Positions 1 to 11,717 of a stretch of 64,000 nucleotides of DNA are shown one piece after another (the first letter of the stretch is position 1; every line of letters starts with the position of its first letter). A program made the position numbers and the translations under genes. The notes under the pieces were generated by a model. That model made no database searches. It was not told the origin of the DNA and was given only the letters and a program-made list of their open reading frames with translations. Origin of the DNA: Methylophilaceae bacterium (lineage in GTDB: Bacteria; Pseudomonadota; Gammaproteobacteria; Burkholderiales; Methylophilaceae); the NCBI GenBank assembly GCA_905339275.1, contig CAJPFK010000001.1, forward strand, positions 620,001 to 684,000, read 5' to 3'.

Positions 1-579
1 AGGGGCTGCTGTTTGCGCGGCTGCACTGCCCGTCGCCGCGGTTGCCGGCGGAGTGGCGGCAGGCATCGCCTTGGCTTGTACAATAGGCGCGTTGAGTGCC
101 TGCTCGCTGTAAGGCTCGCGTAAAGCCTTGGGTTCGCTGATCAGTGGCGGGGCGGCCGCGGTCGCGGTGGTTGGCGCGCTTTGCACGTTTTCTGCTGTGC
201 CGCTCCCCATGTCGAGCGGGGTAATGACAACGCCGGAGCTTTCCGCTTCTCCGGCAGCAGGGTCGGATGCGGCGGCCGTTACTGCTGCCCTGCTATCTTT
301 CAATTTGAGCTGCTGGCCTATATAAATCGTATAAGGCGCCGGGATATTGTTGGTTTGGGCGATTTCCCTGTAGTCGTATCCATATTCCAGGCCGATGCTG
401 TAGAGTGTGTCGCCTTTCTTGACCGTGTAGGTGTCTGGTCGCCAATCCTTTTCCGTCGCCTTGGCCGCTGGTTTCGGTGCCGATGGGGAACCTGGAGCGC
501 GATCGATGACCGGTGCTCGCGGCGTACTGCTACAACTGATCAACAACAGGCTGGAAATGAATATGGCGATAAAGCGCAT
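1..579 (-). CDS. nlpD: NlpD-like LysM lipoprotein, 3' part beyond window
   Basis: The reading frame begins at an ATG (577-579) and runs off the left edge, so the C-terminal part is missing. The first 16 residues form a lipoprotein signal with lipobox LLISC (Cys16 would be lipidated). After a Pro/Ala-rich linker comes one LysM domain at about residues 47-96 (starts DTYTVKKGDTLYSIG), which binds peptidoglycan, followed by a long Ala/Pro/Thr-rich low-complexity linker. In NlpD/EnvC proteins the missing end would be a LytM (M23 peptidase-fold) domain that activates amidases at the division septum; that part cannot be seen here. Its position 44 bp downstream of pcm, with surE above, is the classical surE-pcm-nlpD(-rpoS) order and is the main reason for choosing NlpD over another LysM lipoprotein. 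Confidence 0.85.
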   Translation of the reverse strand, partial: MRFIAIFISSLLLISCSSTPRAPVIDRAPGSPSAPKPAAKATEKDWRPDTYTVKKGDTLYSIGLEYGYDYREIAQTNNIPAPYTIYIGQQLKLKDSRAAVTAAASDPAAGEAESSGVVITPLDMGSGTAENVQSAPTTATAAAPPLISEPKALREPYSEQALNAPIVQAKAMPAATPPATAATGSAAAQTAAP

Positions 580-623
580 CAGGGCAACAGGTTCCTTGGT
601 ATCTTGTGTCTGTAAAAGCGGGT

Positions 624-1280
624 CTAGCTGGTGCCGCCCAGTAATGGGACAAATTTCACGGCTTCCAGTTTAGTCTGCCGGTATTCGGTTTCGGTTCGTT
701 CGATCAGGTAAAGCGTCTGTTCATCCGTTCCGACCGGGATCACCATGCGGCCGCCTACGGCAAGCTGTTCCAGCAGGTCTTCCGGAATATGCCCGGAAGC
801 AGCGGTGACCATGATGCCGTCATAGGGCGCCAGATCGGGTAGCCCCATGGTGCCATCGGCGTGTTTCAGTTTGATATTGCGCAGCCGCAATTCACGCAGG
901 TGTCCGCGTGCCTTCATCAGTAACGGCCCGATGCGCTCGACGGAATACACCTCTTTTGCCACTTTCGACAGAACGGCCGTCTGATAGCCGCAACCGGTGC
1001 CGATCTCCAGCACCCTGTTCAGCGGCCCGTTGTTGCGCAGCACTTCCGTCATGCGTGCCACGATGTAAGGTTGCGAGATAGTCTGGCCGAAGCCGATGGG
1101 CAGTGCGACATCTTCATAGGCGCGCGAGGAGAGGGCTTCATCCACAAAGATGTGGCGTGGAATCGACCCCATGGCTGCCAGCGTGACTTCATCGCGTATG
1201 CCCTGCTCGCGCAAACGCGCCAGCATGCGCGCGCGCGTCCGTTGCGAGGTCATGCCTATACCGCTCATTGCTGCGCTCAT
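624..1280 (-). CDS. pcm: protein-L-isoaspartate O-methyltransferase
   Basis: Repairs damaged proteins by methylating L-isoaspartyl residues with S-adenosylmethionine. The protein is 218 residues, the family's usual size. It shows the family's first conserved block ([17 protein letters not shown], residues 12-28), the substrate-proximal block [17 protein letters not shown] (59-75) and the SAM-binding motif [10 protein letters not shown] (92-101). The start is an ATG at 1278-1280; a Met at residue 10 is an alternative. It lies 45 bp after the surE stop and 44 bp before nlpD on the same strand, so the three are likely one transcription unit linked to stationary-phase survival. Confidence 0.96.
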   Translation of the reverse strand: MSAAMSGIGMTSQRTRARMLARLREQGIRDEVTLAAMGSIPRHIFVDEALSSRAYEDVALPIGFGQTISQPYIVARMTEVLRNNGPLNRVLEIGTGCGYQTAVLSKVAKEVYSVERIGPLLMKARGHLRELRLRNIKLKHADGTMGLPDLAPYDGIMVTAASGHIPEDLLEQLAVGGRMVIPVGTDEQTLYLIERTETEYRQTKLEAVKFVPLLGGTS

Positions 1281-1324
1281 GCCTTCATCCTGCTGAAAAT
1301 CCTGCTTTTCTCATATTGTGAAAC

Positions 1325-2068
1325 TTATTTTGTCAGCCAGTTTTCCAGCTGGTCCATCTGTCTGTGTTGAGTCAGGTCCACCTGCAGCGGTGTGATCGAG
1401 ACCTGTTCCGAGGCAACTGCAAAGAAATCGGTGCCGGCGCCTGCGTCCTGCGCGCCACCGGCAGCGCCTACCCAGTAAACCGTTTCTCCCCTTGGGGTGT
1501 TGGTCTTGATCACGGGCTCGGCCTTGTGCCGCTTGCCCAGGCGCGTAATAGCCATGCCATGAAGCTCGTCGTAGGGGATGTCGGGGACATTGATGTTAAG
1601 CAGAACCGGCGGCGGGAGCCCCGTTTTCATGTAACGTATGACCAGATCAACCATGACGCGGGCCGCAGTCTCGAAATATTGCGCGCCGTGGCATGACATG
1701 GAAACGGCAAAGGAAGGGATGTCGAGCAGGTAGCCTTCCATTGCCGCAGCCACCGTGCCGGAGTAAATGGTGTCGTCGCCCATGTTGGCGCCGTCATTGA
1801 TGCCCGAGATCACCATGTCAGGCAATTCGCTCAGCAGGCCGGTAACGGCCAGATGCACGCAATCGGTCGGTGTGCCATTGACGTAGTAGAAGCCGTTGCT
1901 GGTCTGGCGGACGGTCAGCGGCCTGTCGAGCGTGAGGGAGTTGCTGGCACCGCTGCGGTTGCGCTCAGGCGCGACCACCATGATGTCGGCGATTTCGGAT
2001 AGGTGTTCGGCCAGTATGTTGAGGCCTGGGGCAAAATAGCCGTCATCGTTGGAAAGTAGTATGCGCAT
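1325..2068 (-). CDS. surE: 5'/3'-nucleotidase SurE
   Basis: A metal-dependent nucleoside monophosphatase and exopolyphosphatase of the SurE family. The N-terminus [11 protein letters not shown] holds the two catalytic metal-binding aspartates (Asp8-Asp9), and the block [18 protein letters not shown] carries further active-site residues. The frame can be opened six bases earlier at a TTG, but the ATG at 2066-2068 gives exactly the canonical SurE start, so 247 residues is preferred. First gene of the surE-pcm-nlpD group. Confidence 0.95.
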   Translation of the reverse strand: MRILLSNDDGYFAPGLNILAEHLSEIADIMVVAPERNRSGASNSLTLDRPLTVRQTSNGFYYVNGTPTDCVHLAVTGLLSELPDMVISGINDGANMGDDTIYSGTVAAAMEGYLLDIPSFAVSMSCHGAQYFETAARVMVDLVIRYMKTGLPPPVLLNINVPDIPYDELHGMAITRLGKRHKAEPVIKTNTPRGETVYWVGAAGGAQDAGAGTDFFAVASEQVSITPLQVDLTQHRQMDQLENWLTK

Positions 2069-2122
2069 GGACAAATTATATATGACTGGAGGGTAAGTTA
2101 TAACGGAAGGATTGAGAGTCTT

Positions 2123-2461
2123 TTAATGTCTTTTTGTCAACTTTGCGTAAAAAATGGCACAGGTGAAGAAAATAAGGGTCAGTAATACTTCAATCAGGGC
2201 AAGCCGGGCGGAAATGCCGGTATCCGACCACGCCCTGACGGCTCCTTCGGTAAAATAGATCAGGATGAACATTGAAGCCCACTGATAGGTGTAGCGCTTG
2301 CCCCTGAGGATGCCGAACAGGGGAAGCAGCAGCGGCACGGCTTTCAGGATGAGCATGGAGCCCCCCGGCCGTAGCGGAGCCAGCCAGCCTTCCCAGGCGA
2401 GACAGACGAGAATGAGGGCAATCAGGCTCGCTGCTGCGCCGACTCCCAGAAATCGAATCAT
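2123..2461 (-). CDS. DUF2069 small membrane protein
   Basis: A 112-residue protein with about four hydrophobic segments (residues 5-27, 36-50, 60-73 and 87-107), so an inner-membrane protein. It carries the DUF2069 signature around residues 40-75, in which two Leu-rich turns are followed by RGKRYTYQWASM and YFTEG. The biochemical role of the family is unknown. It overlaps the stop of the HugZ-type gene upstream by 4 bp (ATGA), so the two are translationally coupled. Confidence 0.85.
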   Translation of the reverse strand: MIRFLGVGAAASLIALILVCLAWEGWLAPLRPGGSMLILKAVPLLLPLFGILRGKRYTYQWASMFILIYFTEGAVRAWSDTGISARLALIEVLLTLIFFTCAIFYAKLTKRH

Positions 2462-3156
2462 GCGCGGCAGGCTTTTGCCATGGCAACCAGCGCAGTCCTG
2501 GCCGAGAGGGCATCTTCAATCGGCTGGTCAAAGTTGAAGCGCAGGATTCTGCCGTCGGCGCGTACATCAAACCCGTCGCTATCGATGCCAAGCATGGTGA
2601 TGCTGCCCGGGCTGATTCCGTGAAAATGCCGGCAGTAGGCGATCATGTTTTCCGCATGGTCGGCATTCATATGCTCGAGGATTTCGGCTTCCTGCGCGGC
2701 AAGCGGCGTTCTCGGCGACTTGAATTCCTTGCCTTGCAGCCAGCCCATGTTGCCGAAGCCGGCGATATAGCGCGCATGGCGAATCTGGATGCGGTAAAAA
2801 TAAAAATCATGCATCTCGAAGTATTGCCCGGATGAAGGAAAGTAACGCAGGTAACGCGCCTTCAGCAATTCGTCGTTCTTGTCGGTCTGCTCTGCGTCGC
2901 CAAGCAGGGTGAGACGTGCGTTGGCGTGCAGGTCTTCGGCGCCTGCAAACACCAGCAACGATACCTTGCAATTGGCAATGATGTTTCTGGTGTGCTCGGC
3001 AATCGTGCTGATCAGAATCAGCGGCTGGCCGTCGTGATCAAGCACGAATGGCGCGACTGAACCGAAAGGGTAGCCCTCGAATTTTACCGAGGCGGTCGAG
3101 AGTATGCCGTTTTGGGTGCTGCGCAGGAATTGCCGGGCTTCGCTGGTTAAACTCAT
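2458..3156 (-). CDS. HugZ-type haem utilisation / PNPOx-fold protein
   Basis: A 232-residue protein with an N-terminal split-barrel (pyridoxamine-phosphate-oxidase-like) domain, residues about 5-140, and a C-terminal DUF2470-type domain, residues about 150-230 (starts EAEILEHMNADHAENM). This two-domain layout is the HugZ/HutZ family, in which some members bind or degrade haem; others are only predicted flavin or haem binders. The histidine-rich stretch NADHAENMIAYCRHFHG lies where haem-liganding residues occur in this family. It is first in a group with DUF2069 downstream (4-bp overlap) and lies 19 bp below the wrbA stop. Haem degradation is inferred from the family only. Confidence 0.8.
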   Translation of the reverse strand: MSLTSEARQFLRSTQNGILSTASVKFEGYPFGSVAPFVLDHDGQPLILISTIAEHTRNIIANCKVSLLVFAGAEDLHANARLTLLGDAEQTDKNDELLKARYLRYFPSSGQYFEMHDFYFYRIQIRHARYIAGFGNMGWLQGKEFKSPRTPLAAQEAEILEHMNADHAENMIAYCRHFHGISPGSITMLGIDSDGFDVRADGRILRFNFDQPIEDALSARTALVAMAKACRA

Positions 3157-3175
3157 ATCACTTCTTTCACCAGGC

Positions 3176-4599
<1,424 letters not shown>

Positions 4600-4659
4600 G
4601 ATGTTGTCCTAGTGTAATCAATGGCTTGATGGATGGTAATCATACCCGGGCCGTTGAAG

Positions 4660-7600
4660 TTATCTGAAGCTGAAAGTATACAGGACATCCACTGCGCTTT
4701 CCGAGCCGGCCTGGGTCCGTATCGACCAGCGTTTCGTGAGGTCGTAGGTCAGCCGGGCGACATTGAGCAGGCCGGTGAACTCTTTTTCGTAGCTCAGGTA
4801 TAGATTGGAGGACAGGCGCTTGCCCAGGCTTATCCTGGAGGTTTCCGCGTTGCTGCCGCTTACATTGAAGCTATCCAGCCCGGCGGCGCGGGCAAGGCGT
4901 GTTTGCAGGGGCACGGACTGGCCTTGCGAGAGGATGGCCCCGGCGGCAAGCGAGAGCATGGCGAACTGGTCTCTGCCTGCCTGGTCGATGCCGTGGCCGA
5001 GCACCAGCCAGGAGAGCTTGTCGCTATCCGGCACATCCGGGATGGAAACCAGCTTGACCGAGGGTGATTGTGCAGTGCCGGTGATCTCAACGCCGGCGAG
5101 CACGGGCAGGTATTGCCGCATGGCGCGGATGCTGAGCGACGGGTTATTGACCGGCCCGCTAAAATACAACTGGCCGCGCTCGATGTTCAGCACCTGCCCG
5201 TAGGCCAGGTAGGTGCCGCTGACGTTGATTATGCCGTCGGCCCTGAACACCTGGTTGGGCATACCGTCCAGCGTCAGGGTGCCTGCCAGTCTGGTATCCA
5301 GCCCGCGCCCGCGCAGCACGAACTCGCTGCCTGAGCGGTTGCCGGTGCCGATTTCCAGGCCGGTAACCTTGAGCAGCAGGGGTTTTTCGATTTCTTCTGC
5401 CGCCTGGCCGCTGACGACGACATCATCGCCCAGCGTGGGCTTGCCCTCCGGTTCGAGTTCGATCAGGCCGCGGATGATTTCAATCCGGCCCGAGACATCC
5501 AGCAGGTTGCTCGAGAGTGCCGTTTTCAGGTCGCCTTCAATGACCATGATACGGTCGGTGCGGGAAATCACAGTAAAGTTTTCCGCACGCCAGTCCATGA
5601 CGAGGTTGGGCTGGCCCTTTTCCAGTTGCAGGTAGCCGCTGGCAGCGATGGAGCCCTCGCCGCCCTGGAATCTGGCCTGGGTGATTTGCAGTTTGTCGTC
5701 ACTGAAGGTGGCATCCAGTTCGCCATTGCTCAGGCTGACTCCGGCGTCAGGCAGGGCCAGTGCGAGCGAGGAGCCCTTCATGTATCCGTTCAGGTTGGGG
5801 CGGCCTATGGTGCCATCCCCTTGCATGGAGAGGGTGACCTGGCCATCCATCGTGGCGCCCGGCATGTTGTGGGGCATGGGTACCCAGTACAGCGTTTTGA
5901 GCGCGGCATCGGCATTGACCTTGAGCGGCGCATCCGCATGGAGGGCGAATCCGGATGCGGTCGGGCTGAGCGCCGTATCGGCGCGGAAATTGAGCGTACC
6001 CAGCTCATTACCAGCGGCACCGCCCTGCAGGGCGATACGGTTTTTCAGGATTTCAAGCCGGGCGGTGACCGTCTTGAGTCCGAGCGGCTTGCTGCTGCCG
6101 TCGCCGGAGCCGGAGAGAATCAGGAGATCGCCCGATTCGTAATCCAGGCTGGCCTTGCCGTTGACTTCGTCAGCGGCCTGGATATCCCAACTGCCGGAGA
6201 ACAGCGGGTTGCCCCCCAGGTGTGGCGGCAGGCTGTAAATGGCAGGTGGGATGGCTGCCAGCCCCAGGCGGCTGATGCGGCCGCGCGTGGCGAACTGCTT
6301 GCCGTCCGCCAGCAGTTGGTCGAGATAGATGTGCCCATCGCTGAAGCGCAGGGCGAGATTTTCCAGCAGGAAACCTTTTGCGCTGTCGTATTGCATGGCG
6401 GCCTTGCCTTCCATCTCCACGGGTTTCCTGCCTTGATAAGCCAGCTTGCCGATCTGTGCCAGCCATTGGCCAGTTTCGGTCAACTGTCCGCTGATCTGGC
6501 TGTGGAAATGGTCTTTCGCTCCGGCTGCCCTGATTTCGATCCGGTGTTCATCCAGCGTGCCGCGTAACGATACGTCCGTATTGAAAGGCGGGTTGTCTTC
6601 AACCTGAATTTTGCTGGCATTGATGTCGGCCTGCATCGGCTCGGTGCGTACATTGCTCAGCACTGCCTTGCCGGTGATCTGTGCGATACGGATATTGCTG
6701 CTGTGCGATAGTTGCTCACCCTGCCAGTCGATTTGCAAAGCCAGCTTATCCAGCGGGCCGCGCAAGCTGCCGCTGGCATTCAGGCGCCCGGCCATGCTGT
6801 TATCCAGCTGGGAAAGATTGCCCAGCGTGGCTTGCCAGTCGAGCGGCGTTTCAGCGTCGCCCAGCACGCCTTTTGCCAGCAGGTGGTTTTCCTGCAGGGA
6901 GGCTTCCAGCAGGATGTCGCGCAGGTGTTTCCCTGCCAGCCTGGCGCTGGCTTGCAGCTTCAGGGGTTCATCATGCCAATGGCTGTCAGTCGCTTGCAAT
7001 GTGATCTGCAGGTCCGGGGCCGGTCCTAACGGGCCGGTCACTGCGAGATCGAGGTTCAATCGGCCGGATTGCGGAGGGTTCAGCAGCGGTTGGCCGAGTT
7101 CGCCCAGGTGCAGCTTCATGTCCAGCGGCAGGGTGCTTCCCAGCCCGACCTGGCCGGTCGCGCGGATTCTGGCGAGTGTGCCGCCTGCGGCCTGCGATTC
7201 CTCATCAACGACAAGCGCCATTGCCTTATCCTGCTGCTTTAGCAGCCCGGCCAGTTGGAATGTCAGCAGCTCAAGGTTGCCATCCAGGCCCACATCGATA
7301 TCGTAGGGTGTTTCTGCATTGGCCTGCGTAAGCCGGAAATTGCCCTTCAGCGGATAGGGCCTGGCATTTTCGAGCGATAGCCGGCTGGCCGCTTCGCCCC
7401 ACGGCGTGCTGGCGTGCAGCAGCTCCAGCCGCAATTGCCGGTCATCCGCTTCAAGGTTGAATGCCACATTGGAGAGGGTTCTGGTATCGCCCTTGCTGAC
7501 GATGACGATTTCGCCGATGTTGGCAGTTTTTACCCGAATGGGGAACGGCAGTCTGATCTTGTCCGGTAATCCGCTGGCAGGTTTCGCGACAGCATCATCT

Positions 7601-7836
7601 TCCGCCATGGTGATGGTCAGCCTGCGCGCGTGTACATCTTCAATCAGCAGCCTGCCTTCACTGGTGGGCGAGATACGCATGCGCGAGTCGATGTTTTCCA
7701 GCGAGAGTTTCACCGTGCCCAGGTCATAACTGACATTCTCGATACTGGAACCGATGCTGATGGTCGTGGCATAGGCATTCACCATGGTGTGCAGCAGCGC
7801 ACCCAGCATGCCGATGATGAACAGGCGAGCCAGCAT
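4660..7836 (-). CDS. tamB: TamB inner-membrane component of the TAM complex
   Basis: A 1058-residue periplasm-spanning protein, partner of TamA. A hydrophobic N-terminal anchor (about residues 3-24) is followed by a long series of beta-rich AsmA/TamB-like repeats forming a predicted hydrophobic groove. The last 300 residues form the conserved DUF490/TamB C-terminal domain, ending in an aromatic-terminated beta strand (VDVLYTFSFR). TamB proteins are implicated in outer-membrane protein assembly and in phospholipid transport to the outer membrane. The start codon shares one base with the tamA stop (TGATG), so translation is coupled. It is somewhat shorter than the roughly 1260-residue enterobacterial protein. 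Confidence 0.95.
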   Translation of the reverse strand: MLARLFIIGMLGALLHTMVNAYATTISIGSSIENVSYDLGTVKLSLENIDSRMRISPTSEGRLLIEDVHARRLTITMAEDDAVAKPASGLPDKIRLPFPIRVKTANIGEIVIVSKGDTRTLSNVAFNLEADDRQLRLELLHASTPWGEAASRLSLENARPYPLKGNFRLTQANAETPYDIDVGLDGNLELLTFQLAGLLKQQDKAMALVVDEESQAAGGTLARIRATGQVGLGSTLPLDMKLHLGELGQPLLNPPQSGRLNLDLAVTGPLGPAPDLQITLQATDSHWHDEPLKLQASARLAGKHLRDILLEASLQENHLLAKGVLGDAETPLDWQATLGNLSQLDNSMAGRLNASGSLRGPLDKLALQIDWQGEQLSHSSNIRIAQITGKAVLSNVRTEPMQADINASKIQVEDNPPFNTDVSLRGTLDEHRIEIRAAGAKDHFHSQISGQLTETGQWLAQIGKLAYQGRKPVEMEGKAAMQYDSAKGFLLENLALRFSDGHIYLDQLLADGKQFATRGRISRLGLAAIPPAIYSLPPHLGGNPLFSGSWDIQAADEVNGKASLDYESGDLLILSGSGDGSSKPLGLKTVTARLEILKNRIALQGGAAGNELGTLNFRADTALSPTASGFALHADAPLKVNADAALKTLYWVPMPHNMPGATMDGQVTLSMQGDGTIGRPNLNGYMKGSSLALALPDAGVSLSNGELDATFSDDKLQITQARFQGGEGSIAASGYLQLEKGQPNLVMDWRAENFTVISRTDRIMVIEGDLKTALSSNLLDVSGRIEIIRGLIELEPEGKPTLGDDVVVSGQAAEEIEKPLLLKVTGLEIGTGNRSGSEFVLRGRGLDTRLAGTLTLDGMPNQVFRADGIINVSGTYLAYGQVLNIERGQLYFSGPVNNPSLSIRAMRQYLPVLAGVEITGTAQSPSVKLVSIPDVPDSDKLSWLVLGHGIDQAGRDQFAMLSLAAGAILSQGQSVPLQTRLARAAGLDSFNVSGSNAETSRISLGKRLSSNLYLSYEKEFTGLLNVARLTYDLTKRWSIRTQAGSESAVDVLYTFSFR

Positions 7837-9617
7837 CAGAAATTGACCCCCAGGTTGAAATGCAGGCGGTATTCACCGGTTTCCTCGCCATAGGCGATAT
7901 CGGCGCCCAGCGGGCCCGCCGGGCTTTTCCAGCGTGCACCGAGGCCGTAGCCATAGACCGGGCTCATGTCATTGAAACGGTTGGCCGCATTGCCGAAGTC
8001 GGTGAACAGCGCCACTCCCCATTGGCTGGTCAGCCATTGCACAATCTCGACGCTGCCGGTCAGCAGATAGCGTCCGCCCACTGTTGCATCTCCCGTCGGA
8101 ACGCCCAGGCTCTGGTATGCATAGCCGCGTACGGACTGGTCACCGCCTGCGCGGAAGAGGTAGGTTTCCGGCGTATTGCTGGCGCCGTTGACGGCACCTA
8201 TTTCAAGCCGGGTCATGAGCTGGGTGTTCTTGCCGAGCGGATAATAGAGCTGTGTTTTGGCATAGCTGCGCAGGAAAGTGCCTTCGGACAGGCGATCAAT
8301 CGGTGCCGTAGTGAACTGCGCATTGAACAGGTAGCCGCGGGTTGGCAGTAATTCGTGATCGGTACGCCGCAATGTGACGCCGTACGACATGGTCACCGCC
8401 TGCTTGCTGGAGGAAGGCTCCCCATCCGGATTGGAGTGTTCGATCAGGTAATTGGCGCTCAGGGATTGTTCAAACTTGTAAGGCCCCCAGCTACGCTTGA
8501 CGCCGAGATTGGCCGTGGTCAGCACCAGCCCTTCGATATCCTGCCTGGCCACATTGCTGCTGACCTGGTCGCGGTAACCTTTTTCGGTGGTAGGCAGTGT
8601 AACGGCGGCGTTAAGTGACTGCGCGCGTTGTTCCAGGCGCAGGCTGCTGCCAAGGCGCCAGCCCCGGTCCAGGATATCGAGATCATCATACGTCAACTGG
8701 GCACGGGCGCCGGTATTGGTGCTCGCACCTACACCGATACCGAATCTGGCCGCCTGGTTCTCTGCAACCTTGATATTGACCGGGATGGGCTGCGACGGAT
8801 CGATATTGGAATCGGCGCTGACACTGACGCTGCTGAAATAGCCGGTTGCCTGCAAATCCAACTGCAGTTTTACCAGCTTGGCCTGGTCGTAATCGTCGCC
8901 GTGGCGGATCGGGTTCAGGTTGTGGACGACATGCGCGGGATAGCGCTCGAGCCCGCTGACGACACTCTCGCCGAAGCGACGCATGTTGCCGCTGTCGATG
9001 GTGACCGAAAGCCTGACTTTGTGCTCGATCGTGTCAACTTCAGCCTTGCTGTATGCGATTGCTGCATTCGGATAACGATAACCCACCAGCGCGGAAAGCA
9101 ATTTGTGTTTTTCCTGGTCCCACGCCTCCTGCGTGAAGGGCTTGCCGATCTCCAGCGCCCAACCGGCTTGCATGCTATCGATGCTGGGGTTTTCTTCGGG
9201 CGGCTGTTGCTGGATATCGCCGGTGAAACGCAGGTTGATTTCACTGATGACGGACTGCGGGCCGGGATCGATCGTGAATCTGACCTTGCCCAGGGCTGCC
9301 GACTGGTCGGCAGTGGCGCTGATGACCGGAGAAAAGTAGCCCTCGGTAGCCACCAGGTTGCGGATTTCCTTTGGCGCTGCCTGAATCAGGCGTTGCCATT
9401 CGCTGTCGTTCAGCCTGGGATTATCCAGAGACCGGCTGATTTCGAGATGCTGCCGAAGCAGTTGTGCGATCCCGAACGGAGCATCGATATCGACCTGATA
9501 GGTCTTCTCGGCAGCCTGCGCCGTGTAAACCAGCAGCAGTGGCAGCAGCAGGCAGGCCAGAAGTTTCTTGCAGATGGCGCTGATGCTGCCTGTCGGAATC
9601 ACTGGGTTTGAAAACAA
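7836..9617 (-). CDS. tamA: TamA outer-membrane Omp85-family protein
   Basis: A 593-residue Omp85-superfamily protein with a signal peptide (residues about 18-36, ending AQAA), POTRA-type periplasmic domains (about 38-270) and a 16-strand-type beta barrel (about 290-593). The barrel contains the surface-antigen hallmarks VRGYAYQSLG and, near the end, a GP.GADIAY strand, and it terminates in a strand ending HFNLGVNF. It works with TamB, encoded immediately downstream with a one-base overlap. Presence of tamB and about 593 residues (577 in E. coli) argue for TamA rather than BamA. Confidence 0.95.
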   Translation of the reverse strand: MFSNPVIPTGSISAICKKLLACLLLPLLLVYTAQAAEKTYQVDIDAPFGIAQLLRQHLEISRSLDNPRLNDSEWQRLIQAAPKEIRNLVATEGYFSPVISATADQSAALGKVRFTIDPGPQSVISEINLRFTGDIQQQPPEENPSIDSMQAGWALEIGKPFTQEAWDQEKHKLLSALVGYRYPNAAIAYSKAEVDTIEHKVRLSVTIDSGNMRRFGESVVSGLERYPAHVVHNLNPIRHGDDYDQAKLVKLQLDLQATGYFSSVSVSADSNIDPSQPIPVNIKVAENQAARFGIGVGASTNTGARAQLTYDDLDILDRGWRLGSSLRLEQRAQSLNAAVTLPTTEKGYRDQVSSNVARQDIEGLVLTTANLGVKRSWGPYKFEQSLSANYLIEHSNPDGEPSSSKQAVTMSYGVTLRRTDHELLPTRGYLFNAQFTTAPIDRLSEGTFLRSYAKTQLYYPLGKNTQLMTRLEIGAVNGASNTPETYLFRAGGDQSVRGYAYQSLGVPTGDATVGGRYLLTGSVEIVQWLTSQWGVALFTDFGNAANRFNDMSPVYGYGLGARWKSPAGPLGADIAYGEETGEYRLHFNLGVNF

Positions 9618-9766
9618 TACCTCAATCCATTTAAAGCCGGTTAACGATCAGTTTACAGGATGCGCCATGCATGCAGATGACCATGCAAGATACAAGCCGG
9701 GAGGGCCTGCTGACGTATCCTGCAACGCACCTGAAAACAGGCTATCGAGCGTCAGCGCGGCAGGTT

Positions 9767-11149
<1,383 letters not shown>

Positions 11150-11342
11150 TTATGAAATGCAAATACTCATGAATCCGTAATTTTACCCCACATCGCGCAT
11201 AGTCAAAAAACACTATCTTGCTTCGGGTGCTTAATACGTGCTTCAAAGCGGTGCAATCGCCACATAATAGGTGCATAATTATTGCGAACTTATGTCATGT
11301 CTTACGATTCAAAACGACTGAAGCAGTAACTCGGAATGCGGG

Positions 11343-11603
11343 ATGGCGGCCATCGTGAAAATTTTTTCAATTCTGTTTTTGATCTTCAGCGTGCCCGTGA
11401 TGGCCGAGCCAACCGTCAGTCCCAGTGTTGAAGACAATATCCGCGAAATGGATAAGGACCGCAATGGCCTGGTCACCGTATCCGAGGTGCGCGTTTATCT
11501 TGAGTCCATGCATGGCAAAGGCTATGAGAAAGACATTCTGGACAAAATGGAAGCTTCCAGCGGCGCAAGCTGCGGCACTACATTCGCAAAATCCTTTTAC
11601 TAG
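11343..11603 (+). CDS. small secreted EF-hand protein
   Basis: An 86-residue protein with an N-terminal signal peptide (hydrophobic to residue about 20, cleavage likely after VMA) and one recognisable calcium-binding EF-hand loop, DKDRNGLVTVSE (about residues 37-48), with acidic residues at the expected 1, 3, 5 and 12 positions. A GTG 13 bases later is an alternative start. No function can be assigned beyond probable periplasmic calcium binding. A second, unrelated-looking EF-hand protein lies at 29913. Confidence 0.6.
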   Translation: MAAIVKIFSILFLIFSVPVMAEPTVSPSVEDNIREMDKDRNGLVTVSEVRVYLESMHGKGYEKDILDKMEASSGASCGTTFAKSFY

Positions 11604-11660
11604 GCCGTCTTCACTTCGATTCGGGCATGCTACTTGCCTGATGTCGCCCAAAGGTACCGT

Positions 11661-11688
11661 TTCGTGAGCACTGCCCACGCGGTATAAT
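11661..11688 (+). promoter_or_regulatory. candidate promoter for acnB
   Basis: A perfect -10 hexamer TATAAT (11683-11688) is preceded at 16 bp by TTCGTG (11661-11666), a weak -35. A start near 11694 would leave a leader of about 24 bases before the acnB ATG at 11718. The call rests mainly on the -10 match and position. Confidence 0.4.
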
Positions 11689-11717
11689 TGCTTAATTGTT
11701 TTTATAGATTGAATGCC